Positions 24,963 through 33,769 of a stretch of 40,381 bases of DNA are shown in pieces. The position numbers and the translations under genes are program-made. Each line of letters begins with the position of its first letter. Position 1 is the stretch's first letter. Under the pieces are notes generated by a model. The model was given only the letters and a program-made list of their open reading frames with translations. It did no database searches and was not told the DNA's origin. Origin of the DNA: UBA3210 sp963623095 (GTDB taxonomy: Bacteria > Bacillota_I > Bacilli_A > RFN20 > CAG-449); the NCBI GenBank assembly GCA_963623095.1, contig CAVFKD010000015.1, positions 1-40,381 on the forward strand, given 5' to 3'.

Positions 24963-26177
24963 ATGAAAAACACACTCAAAACGATCTTACTAGTCTCATT
25001 ACTTTCAGTAACTGGAGCAATCTCATTAGCTAGTTGCGACTCTTCAAGTAATGGTAAAATCAAAGTTGGTTTAATCGCATTACACGATTCAAATTCAACT
25101 TATGATAAAAACTTCATCGATGCATTTAATAAAGCTTGTGAAGTTAAAGGTGTAACTGCAGTCATCAAAACAGGTATTCCTGAAAGTGCTAAAGTTACCG
25201 AAGAAGCAGATGATTTAGTAGATCAAGGTTGTAAGTTTATTTTTGCTGACTCTTTTGGTCATGAATCTCATTTACTTGCTTCCGCAAAAAAGGCTAGCGA
25301 TGTCCAATTTGCTCACGCAACTGGTACAATGGCTCACACTGAAAATGTTTCAAATTTCCATAACGCATTTGCGTCTATCTACGAAGGTAGATATCTTGCA
25401 GGTGTCGCGGCAGGATTAAAATTACAAGATATGATTGCAAAAGATCCTACTACTTCTAAAAAGATTGGTTATGTAGGTGCATTCCCTTATGCTGAAGTCG
25501 TATCAGGTTATACATCATATTTCCTAGGCGTTCAATCTATTGTTTCTGATGTTACAATGGAAGTTTCTTATACTAATTCTTGGTATGATGAAACTGCAGA
25601 AAAGAATGCTGCTCAATCATTAATTAATAGAAAATGCTCTATTATTTCACAACACGCTGACTCATTAGGTGCTCCTACTGCTTGTGAAGAAGCAGGTGTT
25701 CCTAATATTTCATATAATGGTTCTACTGAAGCTGCAGGTCCAAATACATATGTCATTTCAAGTAAAATTAATTGGCAACCATATTTTGAATTATGCATTG
25801 ACGCTGTTTTAAATGGCACATCTATTCCAACTGATTATACAGGTACATTAGGTGATAGCATTTACGATGGTTCAGTTTCATTAGTCACTCCAGGAGCTAA
25901 AGCAGCGGTTTCAGGAACTGAAGAAAAATTAAATGAAATTCATAAACAATTAAAAGATGGTTCTTTAAAAGTATTTGATTGTTCAAAATTCACTGTTAAT
26001 GGTCAACATTTAACTTCATATATGGCAGATGTTAATACAGATGCAAACTGCGAAAAAGACACTCAAGTTATTAAAACTGAAAACGGTGTTACATATTTCG
26101 CAGAATCTGAATATCGTTCCGCACCATATTTTGATGTAAGAATTGATGGTATTACTGAATTAAGTTCAGGTAACTAA
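24963..26177 (+). CDS. BMP-family nucleoside-binding lipoprotein
   Basis: A 404-residue substrate-binding lipoprotein of a nucleoside ABC importer (BmpA/PnrA type). The signal peptide ends at the lipobox LASC with Cys near residue 25. The mature part starts KIKVGLIALHDSNSTYDKNF, and IFADSFGHES, AHATGTM and YEGRYLAGVAAGLKL follow the family pattern. GGAGAAAG precedes the ATG. The upstream guanine-type riboswitch makes purine nucleosides the likely ligand. A strong hairpin after the gene probably keeps it more abundant than the downstream ATPase and permeases. Confidence 0.93.
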   Translation: MKNTLKTILLVSLLSVTGAISLASCDSSSNGKIKVGLIALHDSNSTYDKNFIDAFNKACEVKGVTAVIKTGIPESAKVTEEADDLVDQGCKFIFADSFGHESHLLASAKKASDVQFAHATGTMAHTENVSNFHNAFASIYEGRYLAGVAAGLKLQDMIAKDPTTSKKIGYVGAFPYAEVVSGYTSYFLGVQSIVSDVTMEVSYTNSWYDETAEKNAAQSLINRKCSIISQHADSLGAPTACEEAGVPNISYNGSTEAAGPNTYVISSKINWQPYFELCIDAVLNGTSIPTDYTGTLGDSIYDGSVSLVTPGAKAAVSGTEEKLNEIHKQLKDGSLKVFDCSKFTVNGQHLTSYMADVNTDANCEKDTQVIKTENGVTYFAESEYRSAPYFDVRIDGITELSSGN

Positions 26178-26194
26178 TTTTTAAATAATCTTTG

Positions 26195-26218
26195 CCCAAG
26201 GGCTAATTAGCTCTTGGG
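26195..26218 (+). terminator. Attenuating hairpin inside the nucleoside-importer operon
   Basis: CCCAAGGGCT (26195-26204) pairs with AGCTCTTGGG (26209-26218) across the loop AATT, with one G-U pair. The following T-tract is broken (TATTTGCTTTT), so termination is probably partial or the hairpin stabilises the upstream mRNA. Confidence 0.7.
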
Positions 26219-26245
26219 TATTTGCTTTTAAAAGGAGAACTCCCA

Positions 26246-27790
26246 ATGGAAGAAAATAAAAACAATGTTAATATCTCTTTTATGAATATTACTAAAAGAT
26301 TTGGTACTAATATCGCGAATAATAATATCTCTTTTGATATTTACGAAGGCGAAATTGTTGCGTTACTTGGAGAAAATGGTTCAGGTAAAACAACTTTAAT
26401 GAATATGCTTTCTGGTATTTATCGTCAAGATGAAGGTCAAATATTAGTCCACAATGAAATTGCGAATATTCTTTCACCACGCGATGCTTTTAATTATGGT
26501 ATTGGTATGGTATATCAACACTTTAAATTAATTGATACTTTCACTGCTTTAGAAAATATTGTTTTAGGTGTTAAAGATAAAGAAAGATCCAAAATCAAAA
26601 ATGCGAGAATAATCGTACAAGAAATATTAAATAAATATGGCTTTGTCCTCGATTTAGAAGAAAAAGTCTACAATATGTCAGTTTCTGAAAAACAAACTCT
26701 AGAGATTATTAAAGTTCTTTATAGAGGCGCGGAAGTCCTTGTTTTAGATGAACCTACCGCGGTATTAACTCCATTAGAAATAACTAAATTATTTAAGATA
26801 TTAAGAAATATGAAAAACGATGGTAAATCAATTATTATCATCACTCATAAGCTTAATGAAGTTATGGAAATATCCGACCGAGTTGTTGTTTTAAGAAAAG
26901 GTGAATATATTGGTTCTTTATTAACTAAAGAAACTAATGAATCACAACTAACAGAAATGATGGTCGGTAAAAAAATCGAATTAAATATTGTAAGAAGCGA
27001 AGTACAAAATCCAATAAATAGATTATTAGTCACTAATCTATCTTACAAAAATCAAGATGGAAGATTGCTTCTTGATGATGTCTCTTTTGTCGCGAAAGGA
27101 GGAGAAATTCTTGGTATCGCAGGAATTTCTGGTTCTGGTCAAAAAGAAATTCTTGAATCAATCGCTGGATTATTAAAATTAGAAAGTGGCAATATTTATT
27201 ATTTTGATCCTGATAAAAATGATGAAAAAGTTGATTTAAGGAATAAATCACCACGTGAAATTCGCGAAATGGGTGTTAGATTATCTTTCGTTCCAGAAGA
27301 TCGTTTAGGAATGGGATTAGTCGGTAATATGTCAATTATCGATAATATGTTACTTAGAAGTTTTAGAAAAGGTCATAACTTCTTTGTCAATCGTCATAAT
27401 CCTCAAGAACTTGCCATTAAGACTATTCATGATTTAGATGTAAAAGCCGAAAATGAACATGAACAAATAAGAAAATTATCCGGCGGTAATGTTCAAAAAT
27501 TATTAGTTGGTCGAGAAATTGCTTCTTCTCCAAAAGTATTAATGTGTGCTTACCCTGTAAGAGGACTTGATATTAACTCTTCTTATTTAATCTATAATTT
27601 ATTAGATGAACAAAAAAGAAATGGTGCTTCAGTAATTTATGTTGGTGAAGACTTAGATGTTTTACTAGCTTTATGCGATAAGATTCTAGTTTTATGTCAA
27701 GGTAAGGTAAATGGACTTGTTAATGCAAGAACGACAACAAAAGAAAAAATAGGTTATTTAATGACTAACTTAGAAAAGGAGGCAAGATAA
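26246..27790 (+). CDS. Nucleoside ABC importer ATPase (two fused ATPase domains)
   Basis: A 514-residue protein with two tandem ATPase domains, as in NupA/RbsA-type importers. Domain 1 has Walker A LGENGSGKTT near residues 45-54 and signature MSVSEKQTLEI; domain 2 has a degenerate Walker A GISGSGQKE and signature LSGGNVQKLLVGRE. In domain 2 Walker B the usual PTRGLD is PVRGLD. The start at 26246 is backed by AAGGAG; an in-frame ATG at 26222 lies within the leader. It is one base from the next gene. Confidence 0.94.
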   Translation: MEENKNNVNISFMNITKRFGTNIANNNISFDIYEGEIVALLGENGSGKTTLMNMLSGIYRQDEGQILVHNEIANILSPRDAFNYGIGMVYQHFKLIDTFTALENIVLGVKDKERSKIKNARIIVQEILNKYGFVLDLEEKVYNMSVSEKQTLEIIKVLYRGAEVLVLDEPTAVLTPLEITKLFKILRNMKNDGKSIIIITHKLNEVMEISDRVVVLRKGEYIGSLLTKETNESQLTEMMVGKKIELNIVRSEVQNPINRLLVTNLSYKNQDGRLLLDDVSFVAKGGEILGIAGISGSGQKEILESIAGLLKLESGNIYYFDPDKNDEKVDLRNKSPREIREMGVRLSFVPEDRLGMGLVGNMSIIDNMLLRSFRKGHNFFVNRHNPQELAIKTIHDLDVKAENEHEQIRKLSGGNVQKLLVGREIASSPKVLMCAYPVRGLDINSSYLIYNLLDEQKRNGASVIYVGEDLDVLLALCDKILVLCQGKVNGLVNARTTTKEKIGYLMTNLEKEAR

Positions 27791-27791
27791 T

Positions 27792-28925
27792 ATGGCAGAA
27801 AAAAAAGAACCTTTATTCCATATTGTAAAAAGAACTGATTTAAATTTTAAAAAATTAGTTTTAATCAAAGCTTCCGCGATTATATTAGGATTTATCTTCT
27901 GTTGCTTATTTATGTTAATAATCGCTGGGGCTAATCCTCTTGAAGTTATCAGTCAACTATTCTTAGGTAACTTTGGTACACCAAAAAGAGTATGGAGAAT
28001 GTTAAGAGAATTATCTTTACTCCTCCTTGTTGGCTTAAGTTTAATTCCAGCATTTAAAATGAAATATTGGAATCTAGGAGGCAATGGTCAAATCTTAATG
28101 TCTTGTTTAGGAGCCATTATTTGTATGTATTATATGGGCAATGCAGGTGTCCCTAATGCAGTGATTGTAATTTGCATGATTCTATCTTCTGTTGGATTAG
28201 GTATTATTTGGGCGGTTATTCCTGCGATATTCAAAGCTCATTTCAATACCAACGAATCACTATTTACTTTAATGTTAAATTATGTTGCCGCGGGTATAGT
28301 TTCTATTTTCTTATCAATCGCAGTTAAAAATGGATCACAAACTCTTCCTCAAATCCAAACAGGACATCTACCTACTATTGGTAATGAATATTTATTAACT
28401 ATTATTGTCGCAGTTATCATGTTAATTGTTATGTTTATTTATTTAAAATATACTAAGCATGGTTATGAATTAAGCGTTGTTGGTGAATCTAAAAATACCG
28501 CGAGATATGTCGGTATCAACGTTAGAAAAGTTATTATTAGAACATTAATTCTTTCTGGAGCTATCTCTGGATTAGTTGGATTATTAATCGCAGGATCAAT
28601 TGATTTTTCTATTAATACTAATTCTGCGAATAACTTAGGTTTTACTGCAATTATGTCTTCATACCTAGGTCAATTCAATCCATTCTATATGGTATTAACT
28701 TCATTCTTAATTACTTTTATGAATCGTGGTATGTCACAAGTTCAAACTTCATTTAATATCACTTCAACTGCAGGAAGTCAAATTGTCTTAGGTGTGATGT
28801 ATTTTTTAATTATTTGTTTTGAATTCTTTGTTAATTATAAAATTATATTTAGAAAAAAGCATAAAGACAATGATGAAAATACAACTTCAATAAAAGAAGT
28901 AGAAGTATCCAAGGAGGCAAAATAA
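27792..28925 (+). CDS. Nucleoside ABC importer permease 1 (NupB/YufP-like)
   Basis: A 377-residue integral membrane protein with about 8-10 hydrophobic helices of the BPD_transp_2 type used by BMP-family nucleoside importers. Family features include YWNLGGNGQILM near residues 92-103, ESLFTLMLNYVA near 153-164 and GESKNTARYVGINVRKVI near 231-248, the cytoplasmic coupling loop. GGAGG lies 9 bases before the ATG, inside the end of the ATPase gene. It pairs with the next gene to form the channel. The charged tail is poorly conserved. Confidence 0.93.
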   Translation: MAEKKEPLFHIVKRTDLNFKKLVLIKASAIILGFIFCCLFMLIIAGANPLEVISQLFLGNFGTPKRVWRMLRELSLLLLVGLSLIPAFKMKYWNLGGNGQILMSCLGAIICMYYMGNAGVPNAVIVICMILSSVGLGIIWAVIPAIFKAHFNTNESLFTLMLNYVAAGIVSIFLSIAVKNGSQTLPQIQTGHLPTIGNEYLLTIIVAVIMLIVMFIYLKYTKHGYELSVVGESKNTARYVGINVRKVIIRTLILSGAISGLVGLLIAGSIDFSINTNSANNLGFTAIMSSYLGQFNPFYMVLTSFLITFMNRGMSQVQTSFNITSTAGSQIVLGVMYFLIICFEFFVNYKIIFRKKHKDNDENTTSIKEVEVSKEAK

Positions 28926-28926
28926 T

Positions 28927-29904
28927 ATGATATTCTTTAATACTATTTTACCTAGTGCGATCGCAATCGCAATTGTATTCTTATATGGTTGTTTAGGAGA
29001 AACAATCACTGAAAAAGCTGGTCATCTTAATTTAGGTATTCCTGGAATTATGTGTATGGGAACTCTTGGAGGATGTATTGGTATTTCCATTGTAATGAGT
29101 TTTTATACTACTAATCCAGAAAACGCATCATGGTTTTTAATAATTATATTCTCTCTTTTATTCAGTATTTTATTCTCTGCGTTTGGTGGTTTAATTTATG
29201 GTTTTATCACCGTTAGTTTAAAAGGTAATCAAAATGTTACAGGTTTAGCGTTAACTACTTTTGGCGCTGGTTTATGCGATTTCTTCTTATCAGACAGAGT
29301 TAATAAAACTAACTTCTCCTACGCATCAAAAGTATTTAATTATCATTTACCTTTTGGAGATTCATTAGGTGCATTTGGTAATATCTTTATCAATTACTCA
29401 TTTGTTGCATTTATCGCAATTGGACTATCTATCGCCGCAAGTTTATTATTAAAAAAATCTCGTATAGGATTAAATCTTCGTGCAGTTGGTGAAAATCCTG
29501 CCACCGCGGATGCTGCAGGTATTCCTACTAGTAAATATAAATATGCCGCGATATTAATTGGTTCTTCAATCGCTGGAATCGGTGGTTTATTCTACGTTAT
29601 GGGTTATGTTGGAGGCAGCTGGGAAAATTCTTCTACCATCCAAGCATTTGGTTGGTTAGCCCTAGCATTGGTCATCTTTAGTTGTTGGAAACCAGCCTTA
29701 TCAATTGGAGGTTCTATTCTATTTGGACTATTATATGTTTTACCAACTTACATAACAGGTATATCAACTGTTGAAAAGAATATCATCTCTTTACTTCCAT
29801 ATGTTGTAACAATCATCGTTTTAATTGTTACAAGTATCATCGGTAAAAAATCAATTCAACCACCTTCAAGTTTAGGTCAATCATATTTTAGAGAAGATCG
29901 ATAA
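28927..29904 (+). CDS. Nucleoside ABC importer permease 2 (NupC/YufQ-like)
   Basis: The 325-residue second permease of the importer. After the first helix, GETITEKAGHLNLGIPGIMCMG (residues about 24-45) is the family's N-terminal signature, and LRAVGENPATADAAGIPTSKYKY near 188-210 is the coupling loop to the ATPase. About nine hydrophobic helices are visible. AAGGAGG precedes the ATG, itself one base past the previous stop. The operon ends here in a strong terminator. Confidence 0.94.
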   Translation: MIFFNTILPSAIAIAIVFLYGCLGETITEKAGHLNLGIPGIMCMGTLGGCIGISIVMSFYTTNPENASWFLIIIFSLLFSILFSAFGGLIYGFITVSLKGNQNVTGLALTTFGAGLCDFFLSDRVNKTNFSYASKVFNYHLPFGDSLGAFGNIFINYSFVAFIAIGLSIAASLLLKKSRIGLNLRAVGENPATADAAGIPTSKYKYAAILIGSSIAGIGGLFYVMGYVGGSWENSSTIQAFGWLALALVIFSCWKPALSIGGSILFGLLYVLPTYITGISTVEKNIISLLPYVVTIIVLIVTSIIGKKSIQPPSSLGQSYFREDR

Positions 29905-29907
29905 GTT

Positions 29908-29936
29908 AAACCCTTGGTTAAAAAGCCAAGGGTTTT
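29908..29936. terminator. Intrinsic terminator of the nucleoside-importer operon
   Basis: AAACCCTTGG (29908-29917) pairs with CCAAGGGTTT (29926-29935), followed by T then A-rich sequence; it can serve either direction. Confidence 0.85.
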
Positions 29937-29948
29937 AAAATGCAAAAT

Positions 29949-29976
29949 AAAAATCACTTTTTTATAAGTGATTTTT
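29949..29976 (-). terminator. Intrinsic terminator at the hypB 3' end
   Basis: AAAAATCACTT (29949-29959) and AAGTGATTTTT (29966-29976) form an 11-pair stem overlapping the last codons of the minus-strand gene; TTTTTATTTT follows on that strand. Confidence 0.85.
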
Positions 29977-30642
29977 ACAATTCTCTATATCTTTGGAAAT
30001 GATATCCGCGAGAATATCAATTCCTTCCCCCGTTTTCGCAGATATTTTAAGTAATTTTGCATTTTTATTAATATTATGAATGTATTTTTCAACTTTATTA
30101 AAATCAAAATTAAAATAGTCAATTACATCAATTTTATTAATTAAAATTAAATCACATTTAGAAAACATTAAAGGGTATTTTAATGGTTTATCATCACCTT
30201 CTGGTATCGATAATATCATTACATTTTTATTCGCTCCTGTATCAAATTCTGCAGGACAAACTAAATTACCAATATTTTCTAATATTAATAAATCAATATT
30301 TGATAAATCTATGTTTTTAATCGCTCTAGAAGTCATATCCGCATCAATATGGCATAATCCCCCATTATTGATGTTAAGAGTATCAATTCCTGTATTTAAG
30401 GCAATTTTACTTGCGTCCATACTAGTTTTAATATCGACATTCATTAAAGCTATTTTGTATTTATTTTTTAAAGCATTGATCAATTTAGTTAAAGTAGTTG
30501 TTTTACCACTTCCAGGTGAAGACATAAAATTAATCATGTAAACACCATTATCTTTTAAATATTTTCTTAATTGTTCTGCCTCATAATCATTGGAAGCATA
30601 AACATTTTCATTTATTTCAATTACCTTTGTTTTCCCTTCCAT
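29962..30642 (-). CDS. hypB: HypB-family nickel-insertion GTPase
   Basis: A 226-residue SIMIBI GTPase that normally loads nickel into [NiFe] hydrogenase or urease. Walker A SSPGSGKTT is near residues 41-49, GGLCHIDADM near 94-103 carries the Cys-His pair that binds metal at the dimer interface, ENIGNLVCPAEFDTGAN near 121-137 is the HypB signature, and NKID supplies the guanine-binding motif. It lacks the N-terminal His-rich tail of some HypB. No hypA, hypC-F or hydrogenase gene is nearby; instead it closes an operon with two G3E GTPases. The client is therefore open. Confidence 0.92.
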   Translation of the reverse strand: MEGKTKVIEINENVYASNDYEAEQLRKYLKDNGVYMINFMSSPGSGKTTTLTKLINALKNKYKIALMNVDIKTSMDASKIALNTGIDTLNINNGGLCHIDADMTSRAIKNIDLSNIDLLILENIGNLVCPAEFDTGANKNVMILSIPEGDDKPLKYPLMFSKCDLILINKIDVIDYFNFDFNKVEKYIHNINKNAKLLKISAKTGEGIDILADIISKDIENCKNHL

Positions 30643-30643
30643 A

Positions 30644-31459
30644 TTATTTAGCCTTTCTTAAAATCACAATATAATCATGATTTAAATTTGCATAGAAAAT
30701 CTTAGGATATCCTTGTAGCAATAATCCTCTTTGGTCATTATGATCATAGATGATAACATCTTGATAAAGGAATCCTACTTTTTGGCCAATTTTAGCCACA
30801 TCTGAATGGAATTCAACATAAGGGATATTATCTTTAATATTGCGATAATCTTCAACGATTAAAGCTGCATAACCATTAATCTTAGTAACACGATATATTT
30901 CTTTTAATACATCTTCTAATCTAGAAAGATATTCATCATAAGTAAGATTATCAAAGATTCTTAAATCGTATTCGTATTTCTTTTTTCTTTTATGAATAGG
31001 TAAACTTAAAGAAGTTAATGTTAATTGAATATCATTATCATTAAGTTCTTTTAAACCTTCTAAGCAATCATTATTAAATATTTTATAATCTCCATTAACG
31101 AGTAAGTTTAATGAAGATTCAATATTTTTAGAAGCATATTCAAAGTATTTTTGATTGATTTCAAAGCCATAACAAAATCTATTATTTCTAATTCCTGAAA
31201 TAATTGTTGTTCCTGAGCCCATCATTGGATCTAGGACTTTATCTTCTTCTTTAGAATAAATATTAATCAAACGATCAATAAGTTCTAATGGAATAATTTT
31301 CATTTCATCAAAATGTTGATTCTCCCTCATTGGAGGAATATCTTTATAAACACTTTTAGAATGTTTAGCCCATTCAGTCGCACTCATACCATTAAAGGTT
31401 AAATCTTTTTGTTCTTTAATCTTTTGGTAATCACGATTTTGTTTTTTTACTTTTTCCAA
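30644..31459 (-). CDS. DNA methylase-like (N4/N6 type) protein with altered catalytic motif
   Basis: A 271-residue methyltransferase-fold protein. The S-adenosylmethionine motif DPMMGSGTT is at residues 77-85, preceded by EWAKHSKSVYKD and a PLELIDRLI stretch that resemble the SVW...HPAxFP...L lead-in of DNA methylases. Where N4/N6 enzymes have (D/N/S)PP(Y/F), this protein has TSLSLPI (149-155). It starts with TTG, with AAGGAG 8 bases upstream. No restriction enzyme adjoins. It lies between metal GTPase genes in one operon, so it may act on something other than DNA. Confidence 0.75.
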   Translation of the reverse strand: MEKVKKQNRDYQKIKEQKDLTFNGMSATEWAKHSKSVYKDIPPMRENQHFDEMKIIPLELIDRLINIYSKEEDKVLDPMMGSGTTIISGIRNNRFCYGFEINQKYFEYASKNIESSLNLLVNGDYKIFNNDCLEGLKELNDNDIQLTLTSLSLPIHKRKKKYEYDLRIFDNLTYDEYLSRLEDVLKEIYRVTKINGYAALIVEDYRNIKDNIPYVEFHSDVAKIGQKVGFLYQDVIIYDHNDQRGLLLQGYPKIFYANLNHDYIVILRKAK

Positions 31460-31472
31460 AATATACTCCTTT

Positions 31473-32420
31473 CTATGCAGTCATATTTAATACTTCTTCT
31501 TTGCCTTTTCCATCAATTAAAGTAATGGAAATAGGATTTAAAATTAATTCTTCTTCGTTGTATTCTTCGGAGAATTCATAAGAAATTTTTGCTTTAATAT
31601 GAATCCAACATTTGTTTTTTAATTCAACACCTAAATTGTCACTAGCGATAAAGCCATATAATTGGACATCATTCGCGCAGCAATTCATAATCATTCTACC
31701 TGCGATAAATTGATTTTCTGGTAATTTATCAGTTAAAAATACCATCGCATCATATTCAACTTCTTTACCTTCATATCTTTCTTTATGATCAAAAGTATCA
31801 ACGTAGAATGTTGGATAATCTTTTTCTTCAATTTTAATAAGTGGTGCTTCTACATCATATGGTAAAGGTTCTTCAAAAGCATCACTCGCTCTTAAAAGTT
31901 CATCAAAGATATAATATGCACATCTATTATTGATTAATTTTAATGCAGTTTGATATGGTTCAATTTGATCTTTTGAAGTTAATTTTGTAAAGCAAACAAT
32001 TTGGCTTCTTGAAATCATATCATTAAACTTTTGTCTCATATTATTGAAATATACTCCAAATGTTGATGCATCAATAAATGAAACAACTTGGACAATTTCA
32101 ATATTTCTTGGGAATTGTAATTTTGTAAGTTCCCACATACCATTCATTTCAATAACTACTCTATCTGGTTTAACTTTCTTAATTTCTTTATCAAGAACTT
32201 TATAATCAAAATCAGATTCATTTTCAAAATAAATAATTTCTGTATTTGTTTTCTTTAATAGTTCACTTGTATATTCAACTTCACCTTGTTCACAACAAAC
32301 AAGTAAAGTTTTCATTAAATTGCCATCTTCAGGTTGATCATTATTTAAAGTATCAATAATGAATGTTGATTTACCTGAATCAAGCATACCATTTATAAAA
32401 AATACTGGAATTTTCTTCAT
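31473..32420 (-). CDS. G3E-like GTPase fused to a DUF1980/YcgQ-like C-terminal domain
   Basis: A 315-residue two-domain protein. Residues 1-165 resemble a CobW/G3E GTPase: Walker A NGMLDSGKST at 10-19, VVIEMNGM at 88-95 in the place of the E-x-(T/S)-G motif, and a degenerate FTKL nucleotide motif. The typical CxCC is absent; CC at 42-43 may substitute. Residues about 205-305 resemble the soluble domain of YcgQ-type proteins, with ENQFIAGRMIMNCCANDVQLYGF near 235-257 as hallmark. I use ATG 32420; a GTG at 32426 is possible. It abuts the His-rich GTPase gene. Metal trafficking is inferred. Confidence 0.8.
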   Translation of the reverse strand: MKKIPVFFINGMLDSGKSTFIIDTLNNDQPEDGNLMKTLLVCCEQGEVEYTSELLKKTNTEIIYFENESDFDYKVLDKEIKKVKPDRVVIEMNGMWELTKLQFPRNIEIVQVVSFIDASTFGVYFNNMRQKFNDMISRSQIVCFTKLTSKDQIEPYQTALKLINNRCAYYIFDELLRASDAFEEPLPYDVEAPLIKIEEKDYPTFYVDTFDHKERYEGKEVEYDAMVFLTDKLPENQFIAGRMIMNCCANDVQLYGFIASDNLGVELKNKCWIHIKAKISYEFSEEYNEEELILNPISITLIDGKGKEEVLNMTA

Positions 32421-32426
32421 AGACAC

Positions 32427-33764
32427 CTACTTTTTAAATAATGAAGAAATCTTATCTTCATCAATATGAGAACCAATAACAACAATTCTACCTGTATAAT
32501 CTGGTTCACCTAATCTAATTTCATAATCACCTGCGACTAAATCAAAATAATACCATTTATCATTGTCGCTAGCTTTTAAAATACCTTTTGAACGAAGAAT
32601 AATACCATAAGGTGCTTCTTCATCGCATAATGCTTTTAAAATTGTTTCTAATTCGTTATGAGAGTACGCTCTAGGAGTTTCTTCTCCCCATGAAGTAAAT
32701 ACTTCATCCGCATCATGTCCGTGATGATGATGGTGGTGATGATGGCATGAGCAATTTGGATCATCGCACTCTTCTTCATCGTGATGGTGATGATGGTGTT
32801 CATGTTCTTCTTCATCTTCTTCACCATGGCAGCAACAGCATTCATGGTCATGGTGATGATGTTCATGTTCTTCATCTTCATCGTCGTCATCGTCATGATG
32901 GTGGTGATGGTGATGGCATTCACATTCTTCATCATCGCATTCTTCTTCATCGTGGTGGTGATGATGGTGTTCATGTTCATCCTCATCTTCTTCACCATGG
33001 CAGCAACAGCATTCATGGTGGTGATGATGTTCATGTTCTTCATCTTCATCGTCATCATCGTCGTGATGATGGTGGTGGTGATGGCATGAACAATTTGGAT
33101 CATCGCATTCATCTTCGTCATCATCATGCATATGTTTTAATGTTTCTTTGATTAAATCATCTTTTAAAGAAATCTTTTCTTCTAAGAATGATAATAATTT
33201 ATCACCATCTAAAGTAGAAATATCTGTTGTTAAGATATTTGCTTTATCATTAATTTCTTTAACTGCGTTAACTGCTTCAACTAATTTATCTTCAGAAATC
33301 TTATCTACTTTACCAATAACAACGCTATCGGCTGCAGAAACTTGATTGATAAAGAATTCACCAAAGTTTTTAATATACATTTTGGTTTTTCCTCCATCAA
33401 CTACTGTTGCAAGGATATTAATTTTTAAATCTTCATCAACTTTTGCAACCGCGCCAATGATGTCAGAAAGTTTACCAACTCCAGATGGTTCAATAATAAT
33501 TCTATCAGGATTATATTGAGCGATTAATTCTTTCATTGATTTAGAAAAATCACCAACTAATGAACAACAAATACATCCTGAATTAATTTCTTTAATATTA
33601 ATTCCTGATTCTTTTAAGAATGTTCCATCGATGCCGATTTCACCGAATTCATTTTCTATTAAAACAACTTTTTCTTCCTTAAGTTTCTTTGATTCAAATA
33701 ATTTTTTAATTAATGTGGTTTTACCTGCTCCTAAAAAGCCAGATATAATATCAATTTTTACCAT
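32427..33764 (-). CDS. G3E (CobW/COG0523) metallochaperone GTPase with giant His/Cys/Asp-rich insert
   Basis: A 445-residue GTPase expected to hand zinc, nickel or cobalt to client proteins. Walker A GFLGAGKTT is at 9-17, GCICC (CxCC metal site) at 63-67, EPSG at 92-95 and GKVD at 151-154. Between residues 211 and 350 lies a low-complexity insert with, by my count, 53 His and 17 Cys, including two CCCC blocks, arranged in 56/57-residue repeats. The CobW C-terminal domain (about 356-445) follows intact. AGGAGG precedes the ATG but is part of a long inverted repeat. First gene of the metal operon ending in hypB. Confidence 0.93.
   Translation of the reverse strand: MVKIDIISGFLGAGKTTLIKKLFESKKLKEEKVVLIENEFGEIGIDGTFLKESGINIKEINSGCICCSLVGDFSKSMKELIAQYNPDRIIIEPSGVGKLSDIIGAVAKVDEDLKINILATVVDGGKTKMYIKNFGEFFINQVSAADSVVIGKVDKISEDKLVEAVNAVKEINDKANILTTDISTLDGDKLLSFLEEKISLKDDLIKETLKHMHDDDEDECDDPNCSCHHHHHHHDDDDDEDEEHEHHHHHECCCCHGEEDEDEHEHHHHHHDEEECDDEECECHHHHHHHDDDDDEDEEHEHHHHDHECCCCHGEEDEEEHEHHHHHHDEEECDDPNCSCHHHHHHHHGHDADEVFTSWGEETPRAYSHNELETILKALCDEEAPYGIILRSKGILKASDNDKWYYFDLVAGDYEIRLGEPDYTGRIVVIGSHIDEDKISSLFKK
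32721..33110 (-). repeat. Tandem 171-base repeats encoding His/Cys/Asp-rich metal-binding units
   Basis: Two full units (residues 219-274 and 275-331, 56 and 57 residues) and a partial third (332-348) share the order ECDD-CxC, His7, Asp5, EHE-His, CCCCHG, EHE-His6. At DNA level the landmark CACCATGG recurs 171 bases apart (32822 and 32993). It expanded by in-frame duplication. Confidence 0.92.
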
Positions 33765-33769
33765 AATAA

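Noticed and set aside
32721..33110. CRISPR-like or satellite repeat
   Set aside because: The units are direct in-frame 171-base duplications inside a coding GTPase, without spacers.
32648..33151. Long open frames on both strands through the His-rich repeat
   Set aside because: They are products of the repetitive GAT/CAT/GAA codons of the real minus-strand gene; compositions such as poly-Met/Ile/Thr and Phe/Met/Val are not protein-like.
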